From Nageia nagi (taxonomy: Eukaryota; Pinophyta): a stretch of DNA of 64,000 nucleotides. Shown here in pieces: positions 46,791 to 57,633 of this stretch. The stretch is taken from assembly GCA_050084985.1 (NCBI GenBank), contig JBITNC010000001.1:87420001-87484000 (forward strand). The letters are read 5' to 3'. The position numbers and the translations under genes are program-made. Below the pieces are notes generated by a model. It was given only the letters and a program-made list of their open reading frames with translations. It did no database searches and had not been told where the DNA came from. The first letter of the stretch is position 1; each line of letters opens with the position of its first letter.

Positions 46791-47860
46791 CAAAATTCTC
46801 CAACTCAGAGAATTACAAGGAGTATGACCTTGAATAAATCCTTATTTGCCAAAATTGATAATATGAATGAGCCATCAACATTCAAAGAAGCTTCCAAGCA
46901 AGAGTGTTGGATGGAAGCTATGAAAGTTGAGTATGAGGCACTCATGAAAAATGAAACTTGGGATTTGGTTCCTTATCCCAATGAGAAAAATGTGATTGGA
47001 AATAAATGGATATACAAGGTCAAGTACAATTCTAATGGAGAACTTGAAAAATACAAAGCAAGGTTAGTGGCCAAAGGATTCACTTAGAAATATGGTATTG
47101 ATTATGAGGAACCTTTGCACCTGTGGCCAAGATGCCTACTATCAGGATAATCTTTGCTCTTTCTGCAGCTCAAGGTTGGAAAGTTTTTCAACTTGATGTC
47201 AAGAGTGCATTTCTCAATGGTGACTTGGATGTAGAAATCTACATGAATCAACCAGAAGGATTTATTCTAGAAGGAAAAGAGTCTCTTGTGTGCAAGCTAA
47301 AGAAGTCTTTGTATGGACTTAAACAAGGCCCTAGAGCATGGTACAAGAAAATTTCAAGATTCTTTGCAGATATTGGTTTTTCCAAATGCTTCTCTGACTC
47401 AGATCTCTATGTACTCAATCAAGGAAAAGATGTGGTCTTAATTGTCCTTTATGTGGATGATCTTTTCATAACAAGCAACAATATTGAAATCATCCAAGAG
47501 TGCATATCCAAATTGAAGGCAACATTTGAAATGACTGATCTAGGTCTATTGCATTACTATCTTGGGATGCAAGTATACCAACACAAAGATTGTACTTATC
47601 TTAGTCAATCTAAGTATATATCAGACATCTTGCAAAAGTTTGGAATGGAGGAGTGTAGATATGCTACAATACCTATTTCTCCTATAATCATTGTATCACT
47701 AAGCTCAGATTCTCAGTTGGCTGATGCTACAGCTTATAGGCAATTGATTAGTAGTCTTTTGTATCTAACTATCTCTCATCTTGATATTGCCTTTGCAGTG
47801 AATCTGATGGCACGATTCATGCAAAAACCATATGTTGAACACCTCAATGCTATTAAGTAA
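46791..47860 (+). pseudogene. C2 reverse transcriptase
   Basis: 46,824-47,087: EASKQECWMEAMKVEYEALM, NETWDLVPYPNEKNVIGNKW and KARLVAKGFT, then TAG (Gln expected) and a one-base deletion near 47,112. 47,123-47,860 (245 codons, open): GWKVFQLDVKSAFLNGDLDV, LKKSLYGLKQGPRAWYKKIS, the catalytic box VLIVLYVDDLFITSNN and LGLLHYYLGMQVYQ. The YVDD and first Asp are intact. A TAA at 47,858 (Gln expected) separates it from RNase H. Confidence 0.94.
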
Positions 47861-47863
47861 ATC

Positions 47864-48352
47864 TTGAGGTATGTGACAGGGACAAAGGATCTTGCTCTTA
47901 AGTATTCCAAAGTGCCCTCAATTGTTCTCTCAAGGTTCTCAAATTCTGATTATGGGGGAGATAGAGATGACAGAAAATCAACCTCTGCATATGTGTTCAT
48001 CATTGGTTTAGGTGCTATCTCTTGGGCTTCCAAGAAGCAACCTACTGTGACTCTTTCTACCATCGAAGCTGAATATCGAGCCATGTCTGTTGCCACCCAA
48101 GAAGCTATTTGGCTAAGGCATCTTCTGAATGAAATTGGGTATAAGCAAAATGGCCCATCTCTTATTTCTTCAGATAATCAATCGGCTATCTCTTTGGCTA
48201 AGAATCCTATGTTCCATCAGAGAACCAAACATGTGGAAATCCAAGCCCATTTTATCAAGGAGAAGGTTCTAGATGACATCATACACTTGGAGTATTGTCC
48301 ATCTACTGAAAACTCTGCTAATTTATTCACCAAGCCCCTTCCTAAAGCTTAG
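47864..48352 (+). pseudogene. C2 RNase H
   Basis: An open 162-codon stretch: [40 protein letters not shown] (first Asp), [20 protein letters not shown] (Glu in EAEY), LISSDNQSAISLAKNPMFHQ (Asp in SDN) and RTKHVEIQAHFIKEKVLDD (His/Asp end). It ends naturally with TLLSTKPLPKA-like FTKPLPKA, TAG at 48,350. Only the TAA before it makes it separate. Confidence 0.94.
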
Positions 48353-48474
48353 TTCAGCAAGCTTAGGGATTCTCTCGGGTTGGTGAAGTTGCCCTCAAGG
48401 GGGAGTGAAGTTTGAACTTTTGTTAGTGATGACAACTTCACCTCTAAGAGGCTTTTTTTGATTGTACATTCTAT

Positions 48475-48870
48475 ACCTCCATGGTAAGTTTGCTCTGCAT
48501 GACAAACTTGTTGTATAATTTTTGTTATAGAGTGTTGATTATTTTATACCTCTGTGGTAAGTTTGCTCTACGTGACAAACTTATTGTACATATTTATACC
48601 TCTGTGGTAAGTTTGCTCTGCATGACAAACTTGTTGTACATTTTATACCTCCGTGGTAAGTTTGCTCTGCATGACAAACTTGTTGTACATTTTATACCTC
48701 CGTGGTGAGTTTGCTCTGCATGAGAAACTCATTGTACAATTTTTTGAGCATATAATTAATATACCTCCATGGTAAGTTCGCTCTGTGTGATGAACTTGTT
48801 GTACATTCTATACCTCCATGGTGAGTTTGCTCTACATGAGAAACTCGTTGTATAATTTTTATGCTCTATT
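48475..48870 (+). repeat. C2 3' hairpin array, seven units of about 49-75 bp
   Basis: Each unit has tacctcygtggt, then a 24-nt hairpin, then tgttgtacatttta. Hairpins: 48,486-48,509; 48,559-48,582; 48,609-48,632; 48,658-48,681; 48,707-48,730; 48,774-48,797; 48,823-48,846. Stem AAGTTTG/CAAACTT in four; GAGTTT/AAACTC in units 5 and 7; AAGTTC/GAACTT in unit 6, so paired changes keep the stem. It lies between the RNase H stop and the PPT. The 75-codon open frame through it is a by-product of the 49-bp period. Confidence 0.92.
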
Positions 48871-49327
48871 AATAATCAACACATGTCTATATACAACAGG
48901 TGACTATGAGTGATGGCTTGGCATCTCCGTGATGACTTATAGTGCACCATTAATCAGTTATTTATAAGATGGCATTATTTGATTCTCTTATTTGAATATA
49001 TGATGCATCTAACTGATTTTGTTCATGAGTTGCTTGTAGTATGCAGGATCTTCTTCAGAAATGCAGGTTACTCACCTTGTGAAAGCAAGCTCATGGAGAC
49101 TCACATGTCAGCTTAAAGTTGATTGACTACTATGTACAGTGAAACCAGTTGTGGTTAATGATTGTATTGTAAACCATTTTGTCAAATGGTAATGTAGTGA
49201 GTCTCATACTAGTTCTCAAAAATATTCTCAAATATGTAAATATTCTCATCTCCACTTGTATCTCTATGGAGGAGAACTCTCTCTTACTCTCTCTCTTCTC
49301 TCTTCTACGCTCTATCCCAATATTGCA
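48871..49327 (+). other. C2 3' noncoding region up to the PPT
   Basis: No open frame. Parts match C1 in reverse orientation (12,771-13,230; for example gtgatggcttggcatctccgt against C1 at about 13,155), which confirms common descent. A pyrimidine-rich ctctctct stretch lies at 49,279-49,305. Confidence 0.7.
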
Positions 49328-49338
49328 TTAAGGGGGAG
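49328..49338 (+). promoter_or_regulatory. C2 polypurine tract
   Basis: ttaagggggag directly before the 3' LTR; identical to C1. Confidence 0.94.
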
Positions 49339-49811
49339 TGTTAGAATTTGTAATGAAATATTGTGAATATCTAAACTCCTTGTAAATTCAATTAATCACT
49401 TAAAGGATATGTAGATACCTTAAGGGATTAATTGAATTCTTTATTATGTGTGTGGACTTTGACCTAACCATGGGGTTAGTTGGTAGGTTAAAGTTAGGTC
49501 ATGCATTTATTGTAACCCTAAACTTACCCTTGGGTTAAAGGGAGGTTAGGGAGGTGCTCTCAAGCTATAAATAAAGGGCCTCTCCTCTTGTAACACATCT
49601 AAGTTTTGGAGTAAGATTACTCTACTAGTTTGTGTAAAGGGGAGGAAGAGAACAGTTGTAAGAGGGGCATACTTGAGAATTGAGATACTAGTTGTGGATG
49701 TACTCCCAAGGAGGGAGGAACCACATTACAGTTTGTTATATTGTGTGAATGTTGTATGATTGAGTTTCCTAGTCTTGGACCTTGAGGATTAGAGCAGTGC
49801 TAATTCTCTCA
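49339..49811 (+). repeat. C2 3' LTR
   Basis: Nearly identical to 41,005-41,476. Visible differences: single-base changes near 49,521, 49,574, 49,578 and 49,614, a small indel near 49,638, a shorter piece near 49,730 and one base near 49,796. Confidence 0.96.
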
Positions 49812-49816
49812 AGTAT

Positions 49817-50958
49817 AAGCTCTCACTCTCTAATAGTTTCCCAGCTTTTACTCTACCATGTATGTAGACACAGTTATACTAACAGCTCATAATTATCATC
49901 CAGGAGACATACCAAGTTGCCACCATGTAACCTAATTAAGAATAACAATTACAAGTGTTAGCAAAGAAAGGTCAAGATGATATCATATCACTGATAAAAA
50001 CTATCGATCTTAGAGAACAAATGTAAAGAGCAATACTAGGGCGTTCGACCCTTTTTCCACTTTATTTTCATATACTTATACTGAAGAAATAACAGTTACA
50101 AGAAAATGAACACAGATCGGTTACAAAAAAGGCCTCAAGATTCTGGCCACTTCTGACTATCATCATCTATATATGCTACTTGTCTGAATGTTACAAAACT
50201 GAGAAGGTCATGGAAGGTAACATCTTCTTAGAACTAAGATTCTACCTTTCGCAGGTATCAACTCCTCTAGGATCTATTTTTTGCCAAAATGTGACTATCT
50301 TTTCCTCCATAACATCATCATTTTATTTTGGAATGCTTTACTTCCAAAGCACTTATTTTACGGACTCTGGCTCTTCAATTACCCCTTGCTGACCTCACCA
50401 TCTCTGAAACTCTATCTTTACCAAAATGTGACTATCTTTTCTTCCATGATGTCATCATTTTATTTTGGAACACTTTACTTTCGGAACACTTATTTTACGG
50501 ACTCCAGCTCTTCACTTATCTCTTGCTGACCTCACCTCCTTCGGAACCCAATCTTTTCCAAAATTGAGCTTATCATCATTTTATTCCAGAACACTTTACT
50601 TTTGGAACACTTAATTTACGGACTTCGGCTCTTCATTTATCTCTTGTTGACCTCACCTCCTTTGGAACTCGATCTTTTCCAAAACTGAGCTTATCCTTTC
50701 TTCTATGACATCATCATTTTGCTCCGGTGTGCTTTATTCACTGACTCTGGCTTTTCAATTACCCCTTGCTGACCTCACCATCTTCGGAACCTGGTCCTTA
50801 CCAAAAGTGTGACTATCTTTCCCTCCGTGATGTCATCATTTTATTCTGAAACACTTTATTTGCTTCCAAAAAACTCTTGAGGGTCTTAAAATGAACTCAT
50901 GATTGAAAGTAAAATACCCTAGGGCTTTAATAAAGAATTTATCATGTATAGATATACA
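49817..50958 (-). repeat. G2 5' LTR, right piece
   Basis: Matches 31,879-33,037, starting aagctctcactctc and ending gatataca before the target duplication gtagg. One of its internal tandem units (near 50,570) is shortened. Confidence 0.95.
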
Positions 50959-50963
50959 GTAGG

Positions 50964-53029
50964 GTAGGGGAAACAAAAGCTCTGATCTGGTACTGAAAAG
51001 CAAATTAGAAAGTGACAAGTAAACTTTTTCTTTTTATTGCCTCGCACAATCAAACGTCAGTGATCGTAAGTCAAGAAAAAAAATTAATTAAATTAAAATT
51101 ATTATTATTAGAAAAAGTTTTTTCTTAAAATGCTCAAGTTATACGGGTATTTCAACAAGAGAAATACTCGAGACCTTCCCTATGCACTTCATTAAAAGTT
51201 TAAAAAATACAAAATTTTGGAGAATGTTAAAAATTATTTAGGTCAAGTTAGACCTACAATTAATTATAAATATTGGTGAGAAAATTCAAAATGAAATAGG
51301 TTAATTTATAAACTCTTGCATATATCTTTTGAACAATTAATAATACTCAATTAAAAATGAAAAAATTATAATCTAAACAAAACATCTATTCTCGAAAGAT
51401 GCCCACATCGAAACTATCCTGAAAATATCAAAAATAATGTAAAACCATAAAAAATTATATGTGTGTGTGGTGTGTGTGTGTTGAAGGCAAAATCATGGTG
51501 AGTTCTTCGCTTGTTAAAACTTAATTTAGAGTTAAGGGTCTTTTGAAAAAATTAAGACTCTTAGGTAACTCTGAATTTGAAAAAGATCCTTCTTTTAGCA
51601 GAAAAAAGAAGGGCAAGTTTCAAAATGATTAAAATTGTTGGATGAACTTTTGTGCAAGATCATCAAGTAACCTAATTTCTAGGACAAAATTAGGATGATT
51701 AAAAGTTGATTGTATTTGCAAGGGAACTTCTTTATCACATACTAGCTATGGCATACATCTGATGGTTAAGACTCTGTCCGTATCCTACCAACACAGCATA
51801 ATGGTATAGTGGTGATCACCTAAGTTACGCCTTGCACTACAACCCTTTATTATTTTCAAAACATGTCAAATGCAAAAGATCAAAAAATGAATTTAGTCAT
51901 AATCCAATCACTCAAATTTAGCTTATTCATAGAGAATGAGTTAGTTTGAAACCTTGAAGTAAGATCAAGAGGTACAAGTCTAAGACTTGATTGCACCCCC
52001 TTTTCTAATCAGCTTAGTTTTTTGAAATAATCTACACCTATAAAATGTTGGATATTTCAAAAAAGGGGCAAAATGTAGACACCTAAAAATGACCCCCCTT
52101 TCAATAAATGAAAGAGAGAAATAAAATTTTAAGTAAATATTAAAGTTTGCTAAAAATCTATCGATCATTGGTGATTCAACATAATCATCAATGATCATAC
52201 CCGATCGCTAGCACCCGATGGGTAATCACCAATGATCATGTAAATAAAAAACATAAAGCAAGCATCAAAGGAAATAAGCTGATGGATCAAGGATGAGTCA
52301 TCCTTGATCCTACACTTTCCTTAGACGGATTTAATCTATGACAAGGTTGGATGAGATTTTTCATCCAACCTTGCCTTCCAAAATAGCAACTAATGTTGCC
52401 TTAGAAAAATTATAAATAAGATTATTCCCATAAAGGGAAGAGAGACACAATGAAATGCAACCTTACTCTATTGAATTTGAGCTAGACTATTAAGTACATT
52501 TTAGTTTACTATTTTTACTCACATACATGTTTATTTCATATTATTTATTATAATTATAAAGCATGAAGAGGTATGTTTGATAGGTTGTTGGTTTGTGCAT
52601 GCATAGGATTCCAAGACTAGCAACTGATTAAAGTAAGGAGAAGCCAAAAAATAACCACAAAGAAGTAATCAAAATCATTCTTATTGCAGGTTCAATCAAA
52701 CGACATCTAGAGTTTGAAGACATCAGCAAGGAAGGGCCTCCAAGAAACCTATATTACACATTGTATTGAAGCCCTCCATTGTGAGGCAATTTGTAATTAA
52801 AACTAAAGTTTATTCAAAAAAATCAATAAAGAGTTTCTATTGGTTGTGATAGGTTTTATTTTTACATGCTTGTAGGGTTGATTTTCAAGTAAACAAATGC
52901 ATTAAGATAGTCAATTATTAGTTTCTTGACATAGATGATCATTTGTGTCTTGACATAGATGATCGTATGTGTCTTGACATAGATGATTGTCTATGTATTG
53001 ACATAGATGATCGTCTATGTTTAACATAC
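50964..53029. other. Noncoding part of duplication unit 2, right of G2
   Basis: Equivalent to 22,095-24,097 of unit 1. No gene seen. The 14-bp inverted repeat near 52,161 and 52,222 is kept. Confidence 0.7.
52932..53028. repeat. 24-bp tandem repeat, four copies
   Basis: Copies of cttgacatagatgatcgt plus tatgt, with small differences. Unit 1 has one copy (24,074-24,097). The array abuts the deletion junction equivalent to 24,098/24,565. Confidence 0.92.
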
Positions 53030-55365
53030 TACAAAGCACTAAAAAACCTTTCATCTTCCACAAAACCCAAAATTATTATCTGATAGAGTTTGTATAAATT
53101 AAAATACTCTGACATTGAATCTCACAGCATACTACTTGGATACAATTTTTTCTACAATCGTGTTATAGAACCAAGCTCTAATGCGTTCAATAATTCTTTA
53201 AACTATCCAACCAAGCCAAAAGTTCTAGACTATTGAATCAAATATTTTTTGTCTAAAATTTCTTTTATCTCAACACCATTTACTTTAGTAGTTCTTCCAA
53301 AATGATTAACTATACTCTCCATATGTTTTTTAAAAAATTGACTTATATTATTATAATCCGATATCGGATTCCAAAAATTTGAATTCACCATAGCCATAGC
53401 TTCAAGAATATAATCTCTATGAAATCTTTCTCTAATTTTTGTTATTAATGTATCTAAAATTCTTTGAAGCTTAATCCTTGATTCCTATAAAATTCTTTCA
53501 AATTTGATTGATGTTACATGAACTCTCTCAAATTCAATTTCAGCAGATGACATTACACCCTATCTTTCAAAACAATATAAAGGAATATATATATCATTGA
53601 CATTGATACAAAGTTAGTCAATAATATTGAATCTTAAAATTTGTTTTGGATTTTTCACATTTGTCAATGAATTCCAATTTTCAAATAATGGATCTGTAAA
53701 ATCTATTTCATACGACTTGTTAATAGTCTAGCATACCTATTTCCTTTCACTTACAAAATCAATTATATATATATATATATATTTCTTGAGCCATCTTGAT
53801 CAATTTGTTCATTTCATATAACATTGGTATCATTTCATATAATATTAACAACGTTTCCAATTCTATCATGCAATATAATAAATCTTTGGCTCTATCAACA
53901 ACTTTTCTATTTTGATAAAAGAAACTTGTCAAAAATTTATATTGCTCAAATACTCTTTCTATAGATTTAAACATTGAAATCCATATGGTGTCAACATGTT
54001 TTAACATTCATGTGCTTACTATTTTATATGCAAGGTTTAATTTATGATCCATACAATGAATATGAATCATATACAGAGAAATTGATGTTTGAAGATAAAT
54101 ACAAAGTCCATTTCTATTTTCTTGCATTACTGAGACACCATCTGCACTTACACATATTAGCTTTCTCACAATTTCCACATCATCCAAATTAGCAATCTCT
54201 TTCAAACTATTTACAAAAAGATTGAAAAGGTTTTTTGAGTTACAAGATTCTTTCATTCTGTGTATTGTTAGCAAATGGGGTTGTCTAACATGTTTAATGA
54301 ATATGTAAACATGTATACATACATAGAATGTGTTATCTACTGCAGTTACCTCATCAATTGATAAGAAAATGAATCTTGATTTTTTTACACTTTCAACTAA
54401 ATCTTCCTTTTTGACCAATGCAAGATATTTAGCCATTTACCAACCACTTTGATGAGACTAATAAGAACTTGGAAGGTGTTGCACACTTGCTAAATCAAAA
54501 AATGTTTTGTGAGCATAAAAAACTATTATTGGTGTGCCTTGTTTCAGAAGATAAAAAATAACTACAAATTGTAAACTTTTTAAAACTAATGTTTTTTCTT
54601 TTGCTTTTCTATATTACGTTGTAATTGTTGCTTCAGTTTGATCATGGATTTATTTTTCTTCCAATATCTTATTCAATTTCATATTTCTTATGGAAACATT
54701 TAATCTCATCCTTTACGATTTATTTTTTTCTAACTGTTCCATCTTGATCTATTATTTTCACATATGCCTTTCCATAATGTTTTTCAATTCCATCATATTT
54801 AAATTGCATCTTCTAATCCCTTCTTAATTTCCATGAACAAATCTCGCATTTACATTCTGTTGGTGGATTACCATTCTCAGGAATCACGAGGATAATGAAT
54901 AGAAATTGTGATGACCATTCTTCCTTAAACGATCTACCAATAGACCAACGAATTTATTTTATCCTGGCTTTCTATGAAGCACTACCTGTAGATTTAGGTT
55001 TTGTGTATTTTTTGTATCTTTGTCGAATTTGACATTGTGAATTTCAATAGGAGTTTCAAAAGCTACAATAGCCACATCGGGTGCAAAATCTGTGCTTTCG
55101 TGATTCAAAATATTATCATTATCATGCATATCATCATCAAATATTTCTTCAAGTGAAGGCATATCAAAATTGATATTGTTATCAATAATATCTTCAAGTG
55201 GTGGCATATCAGGATCAGTTGAATTTTCAAAAATATCCTTAAGTGGCAGCATATCGAGATCAATGTTATTTTCGAAAATATCTTCAATTAGTTGCTTATT
55301 TGGATCAATAGTATTTTTGAGAATATCCTCATGTAGTGGCACATCAGGATTAACTATATTTTCTG
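53030..55365 (-). pseudogene. hAT-type transposase remnant, main part, unit 2
   Basis: Minus strand. 55,342-54,959 (127 codons): 15-residue acidic repeats such as DPDMPPLEDIIDNN, then NHESTDFAPDVAIV. Then the Cys site CKCEICSWKLRRD near 54,840. 54,436-54,008 (142 codons): SRFIFLSIDEVTAVDNTFYV (first Asp), VRQPHLLTIHRMKESCNSKN, LICVSADGVSVMQENRNG (second Asp) and HIHCMDHKLNLAYKI. 54,007-53,759 is the middle helical part; FWNPISDY is recognisable near 53,370. The C-terminal dimerisation part is truncated by the deletion at 53,029. More open than unit 1 in its N-terminal half, but broken elsewhere. Confidence 0.8.
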
Positions 55366-55492
55366 CATATAAGTATATTCCTAAGCATATTATGACTAAA
55401 CCATAATTAAACTATTGATGTGTAAAAGCAAAATAATAAGTGATTGTACAAAGAAACCTGAAACAATCATATTTTTGGATGTCGATGCCTAC

Positions 55493-55575
55493 CTGGGCAT
55501 GAAATACTTTTCAATTTTTTTATTTGCAAGTGGATTATCCTGCTTCTTTTCCTTCAATTTTCTAGCAGGTGCCAT
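55493..55575 (-). pseudogene. Probable first exon of the unit 2 hAT transposase
   Basis: Minus-strand ATG at 55,575: MAPARKLKEKKQDN, then PLANKKIEKYFMPR and AG|GTAGGC. The match to unit 1 with an open frame in both supports a real coding exon. The donor here is weaker than GTAAGC in unit 1. Confidence 0.45.
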
Positions 55576-55739
55576 TCCTCAGATATTAGAGTCTATAATT
55601 GATCATAAATGAGTGTCTGCAATATCCCAAAAAGGGAATACACTAGTACAAAACTAGCTTGTGAAGGTCCTCTTATAGTTGAAATACTCTACCTTACGAG
55701 CGTCTTCCATACCCTAAGGCAAGTGTTTGCCATGTTACC

Positions 55740-56195
55740 AAGATGAGCATCTGCAATGTTGAACAAATGAACATCTTCAATGTTGCACAGATGAGCATTT
55801 GCAATATTACACTGATGAGCATATGCAATGTTGCTTAGACAAGCATCTGTAATGTTTCACAGATGAGCATCGCTAATTTTACGTAGATGAGTGATTGCAA
55901 TTTTACACAGACAAGTGGTTCCAATTTTGTATATATGAGCATCTCCAATTTTGTATAGATGAGCATCTCCAATGTGTCATAGATGAGCATCTTCAATCCT
56001 ACATAGATGAGCATCTTCAATTCTACATTGACAAGCATCTTCAATTCTACACTGACAAGCATCTTCAAGGACACACAGGAGAGCATCTTCAATTCTCTAC
56101 TGATGAGAGTCTTCAATGACACACCGTCGAGTGTCTACAATATTGCATAGGCGAGCGTCTTCAATAAAGCACTACTAAGCATCTGCAATCCCTCA
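55740..56195. repeat. 24-bp minisatellite upstream of hAT gene, unit 2
   Basis: About eighteen 24-bp copies of the same unit as 27,300-27,690 (gatgagcatcttcaat core), more than in unit 1. Open on both strands because 24 is a multiple of three. Confidence 0.92.
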
Positions 56196-57471
56196 CAAAC
56201 GAGGCTCGAGTGTCTTAGAGAATTTGAAATGTTGGTATATTTGATCGATCTCATAAGCTTTATATATAGGGTATAATTGGCAATTTTGTCAAAAAAAATT
56301 ATTTTTTATTTTTTTATTTTTTATTTTCAAGGTGATTGCTTGCAAATGTATAGGAGATCTAGGTGGCTATTTGCACTTATCTTTATTAAAAAATTGTAAA
56401 ATATTGGCAAGCTGACCCATAATTTTTTTTTTATTTTGAAAATGCATGCTAAATGGTGCAATATCCAAGGTCCAAATTTTCAAAATATTTTAACATTAAA
56501 AAACCTAATATTAGCCTATTGGCGAATATTCAACATTATGCATAACGTTGACTAACATCCTTTTCAATTTCCCTAAGTATGCCAAAGCAATTGATCATTT
56601 GTTGCCACATAAGTTATTTAAATTTTTATTTTTTTAATCTCATATGTGAACTTTTGAGTTGCGATGTATTAATTCTATATTTATTAGATTTTTTTAGATT
56701 TATGGTGGAAGGATTTTAGGTCATACATGTCTAACTTGTAAAATTTTGCAATTTGTATTTTATCCTAACCATACAATGCTTTTGGCTATGAGTATAATTA
56801 AAATATTTTTTAGCATGTTCACTCCAAAAAGAGAAATAAATTAACACGAAAATTTTAACCTTGTATTTGTGCACTATAATCTATTCCTGCACCATAACAA
56901 TTTTGCACGTATAGAATCTAGATTCTAGATTATGAGGCCATTAACTACAATTTCATAAAATATACAATGCATTTGCAAAGATAAACCCTTGTACTAGAAA
57001 ATAAACAAAGTAAAACATGATGCAAACATTGCAGGTATAGATTATAAGGCCATTGAACTTGATGTCATTGATCCATTCAATGAATGTATCACAAAGGATG
57101 AACATACAAAGTATCAACTTTTAGTTCAGGATCATCCTTAAGAGGATACTAATATTTCTAACATTAATTTTGAGGAACTTAAAATGTAGCAGAGAAGTTA
57201 GCAACAATGGGGTAAAAAGAGCAAAGGGTACAAGAAAAGGTAGTTGGATCTAGTTCCATATCTCAAGGACATGTGGTGGTTAAGCTTATAATAGGACAAA
57301 GGGGAAAAGTAAACCAAAGAAAATTTTAACCATAAATCTATGCTTATTAGCGAATTTTAGGATTTCTAAGTTTTGATTTGGCAAATTCTCAGAGTATGAG
57401 TTAGTGCACAATCACCAAAATTTTATAGATTTTTTAAATAATAAGGGTTGGCTCACCAAAAGTTATAGACC

Positions 57472-57512
<41 letters not shown>

Positions 57513-57560
57513 CAATTATTTATATAAATCTAATTCGTAGGGTCAATAAATGTATATAAA

Positions 57561-57633
<73 letters not shown>

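Larger units (their letters stand above)
41000..49816 (+). mobile_element. C2: young Ty1/copia retrotransposon nested in the G2 LTR
   Basis: LTRs of 472 and 473 bp (41,005-41,476 and 49,339-49,811) differ at only about ten sites by eye. Target duplication agtac (41,000-41,004) and agtat (49,812-49,816); the empty site cagtacaagctctc is intact in the left G2 LTR near 31,876. Order: 3-kb leader with a captured host gene piece, gag, protease, integrase, RT, RNase H, hairpin array, PPT. Pol has mostly C-to-T type stops and a few frameshifts, so it is recently dead or non-autonomous. Confidence 0.96.
31594..50963 (-). mobile_element. G2: Ty3/gypsy (Tat-like) retrotransposon with TSD, interrupted by C2
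   Basis: LTRs at 31,599-33,037 (3') and 40,725-41,004 plus 49,817-50,958 (5', split by C2) bound a minus-strand internal region. The target duplication gtagg is perfect (31,594-31,598 and 50,959-50,963), and the empty site survives in unit 1 near 22,090-22,100. Order on the minus strand: gag, protease, second RNase H, linker, RT, RNase H, integrase, extra frame. All frames are broken by stops or shifts. Without C2 the element is about 10.6 kb. Confidence 0.93.

Noticed and set aside
48481-48708. 75-codon frame with repeated KFALHDKLVV-like units
   Set aside because: By-product of the C2 hairpin array; the evidence is for nucleic acid structure, not protein.
50180-50567. Three overlapping plus frames (70-82 codons) with repeated CDYLF-like units
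   Set aside because: They lie in the tandem units of the G2 LTR and shift with the units; no homologous frame is kept in the other LTR at equal length.
55835-56122. Leucine-rich minus frame and matching plus frame (55,895-56,119) with eight-residue repeats
   Set aside because: Both arise from the 24-bp minisatellite, a multiple of three, which stays open in several frames; no start context and no non-repeat extension.
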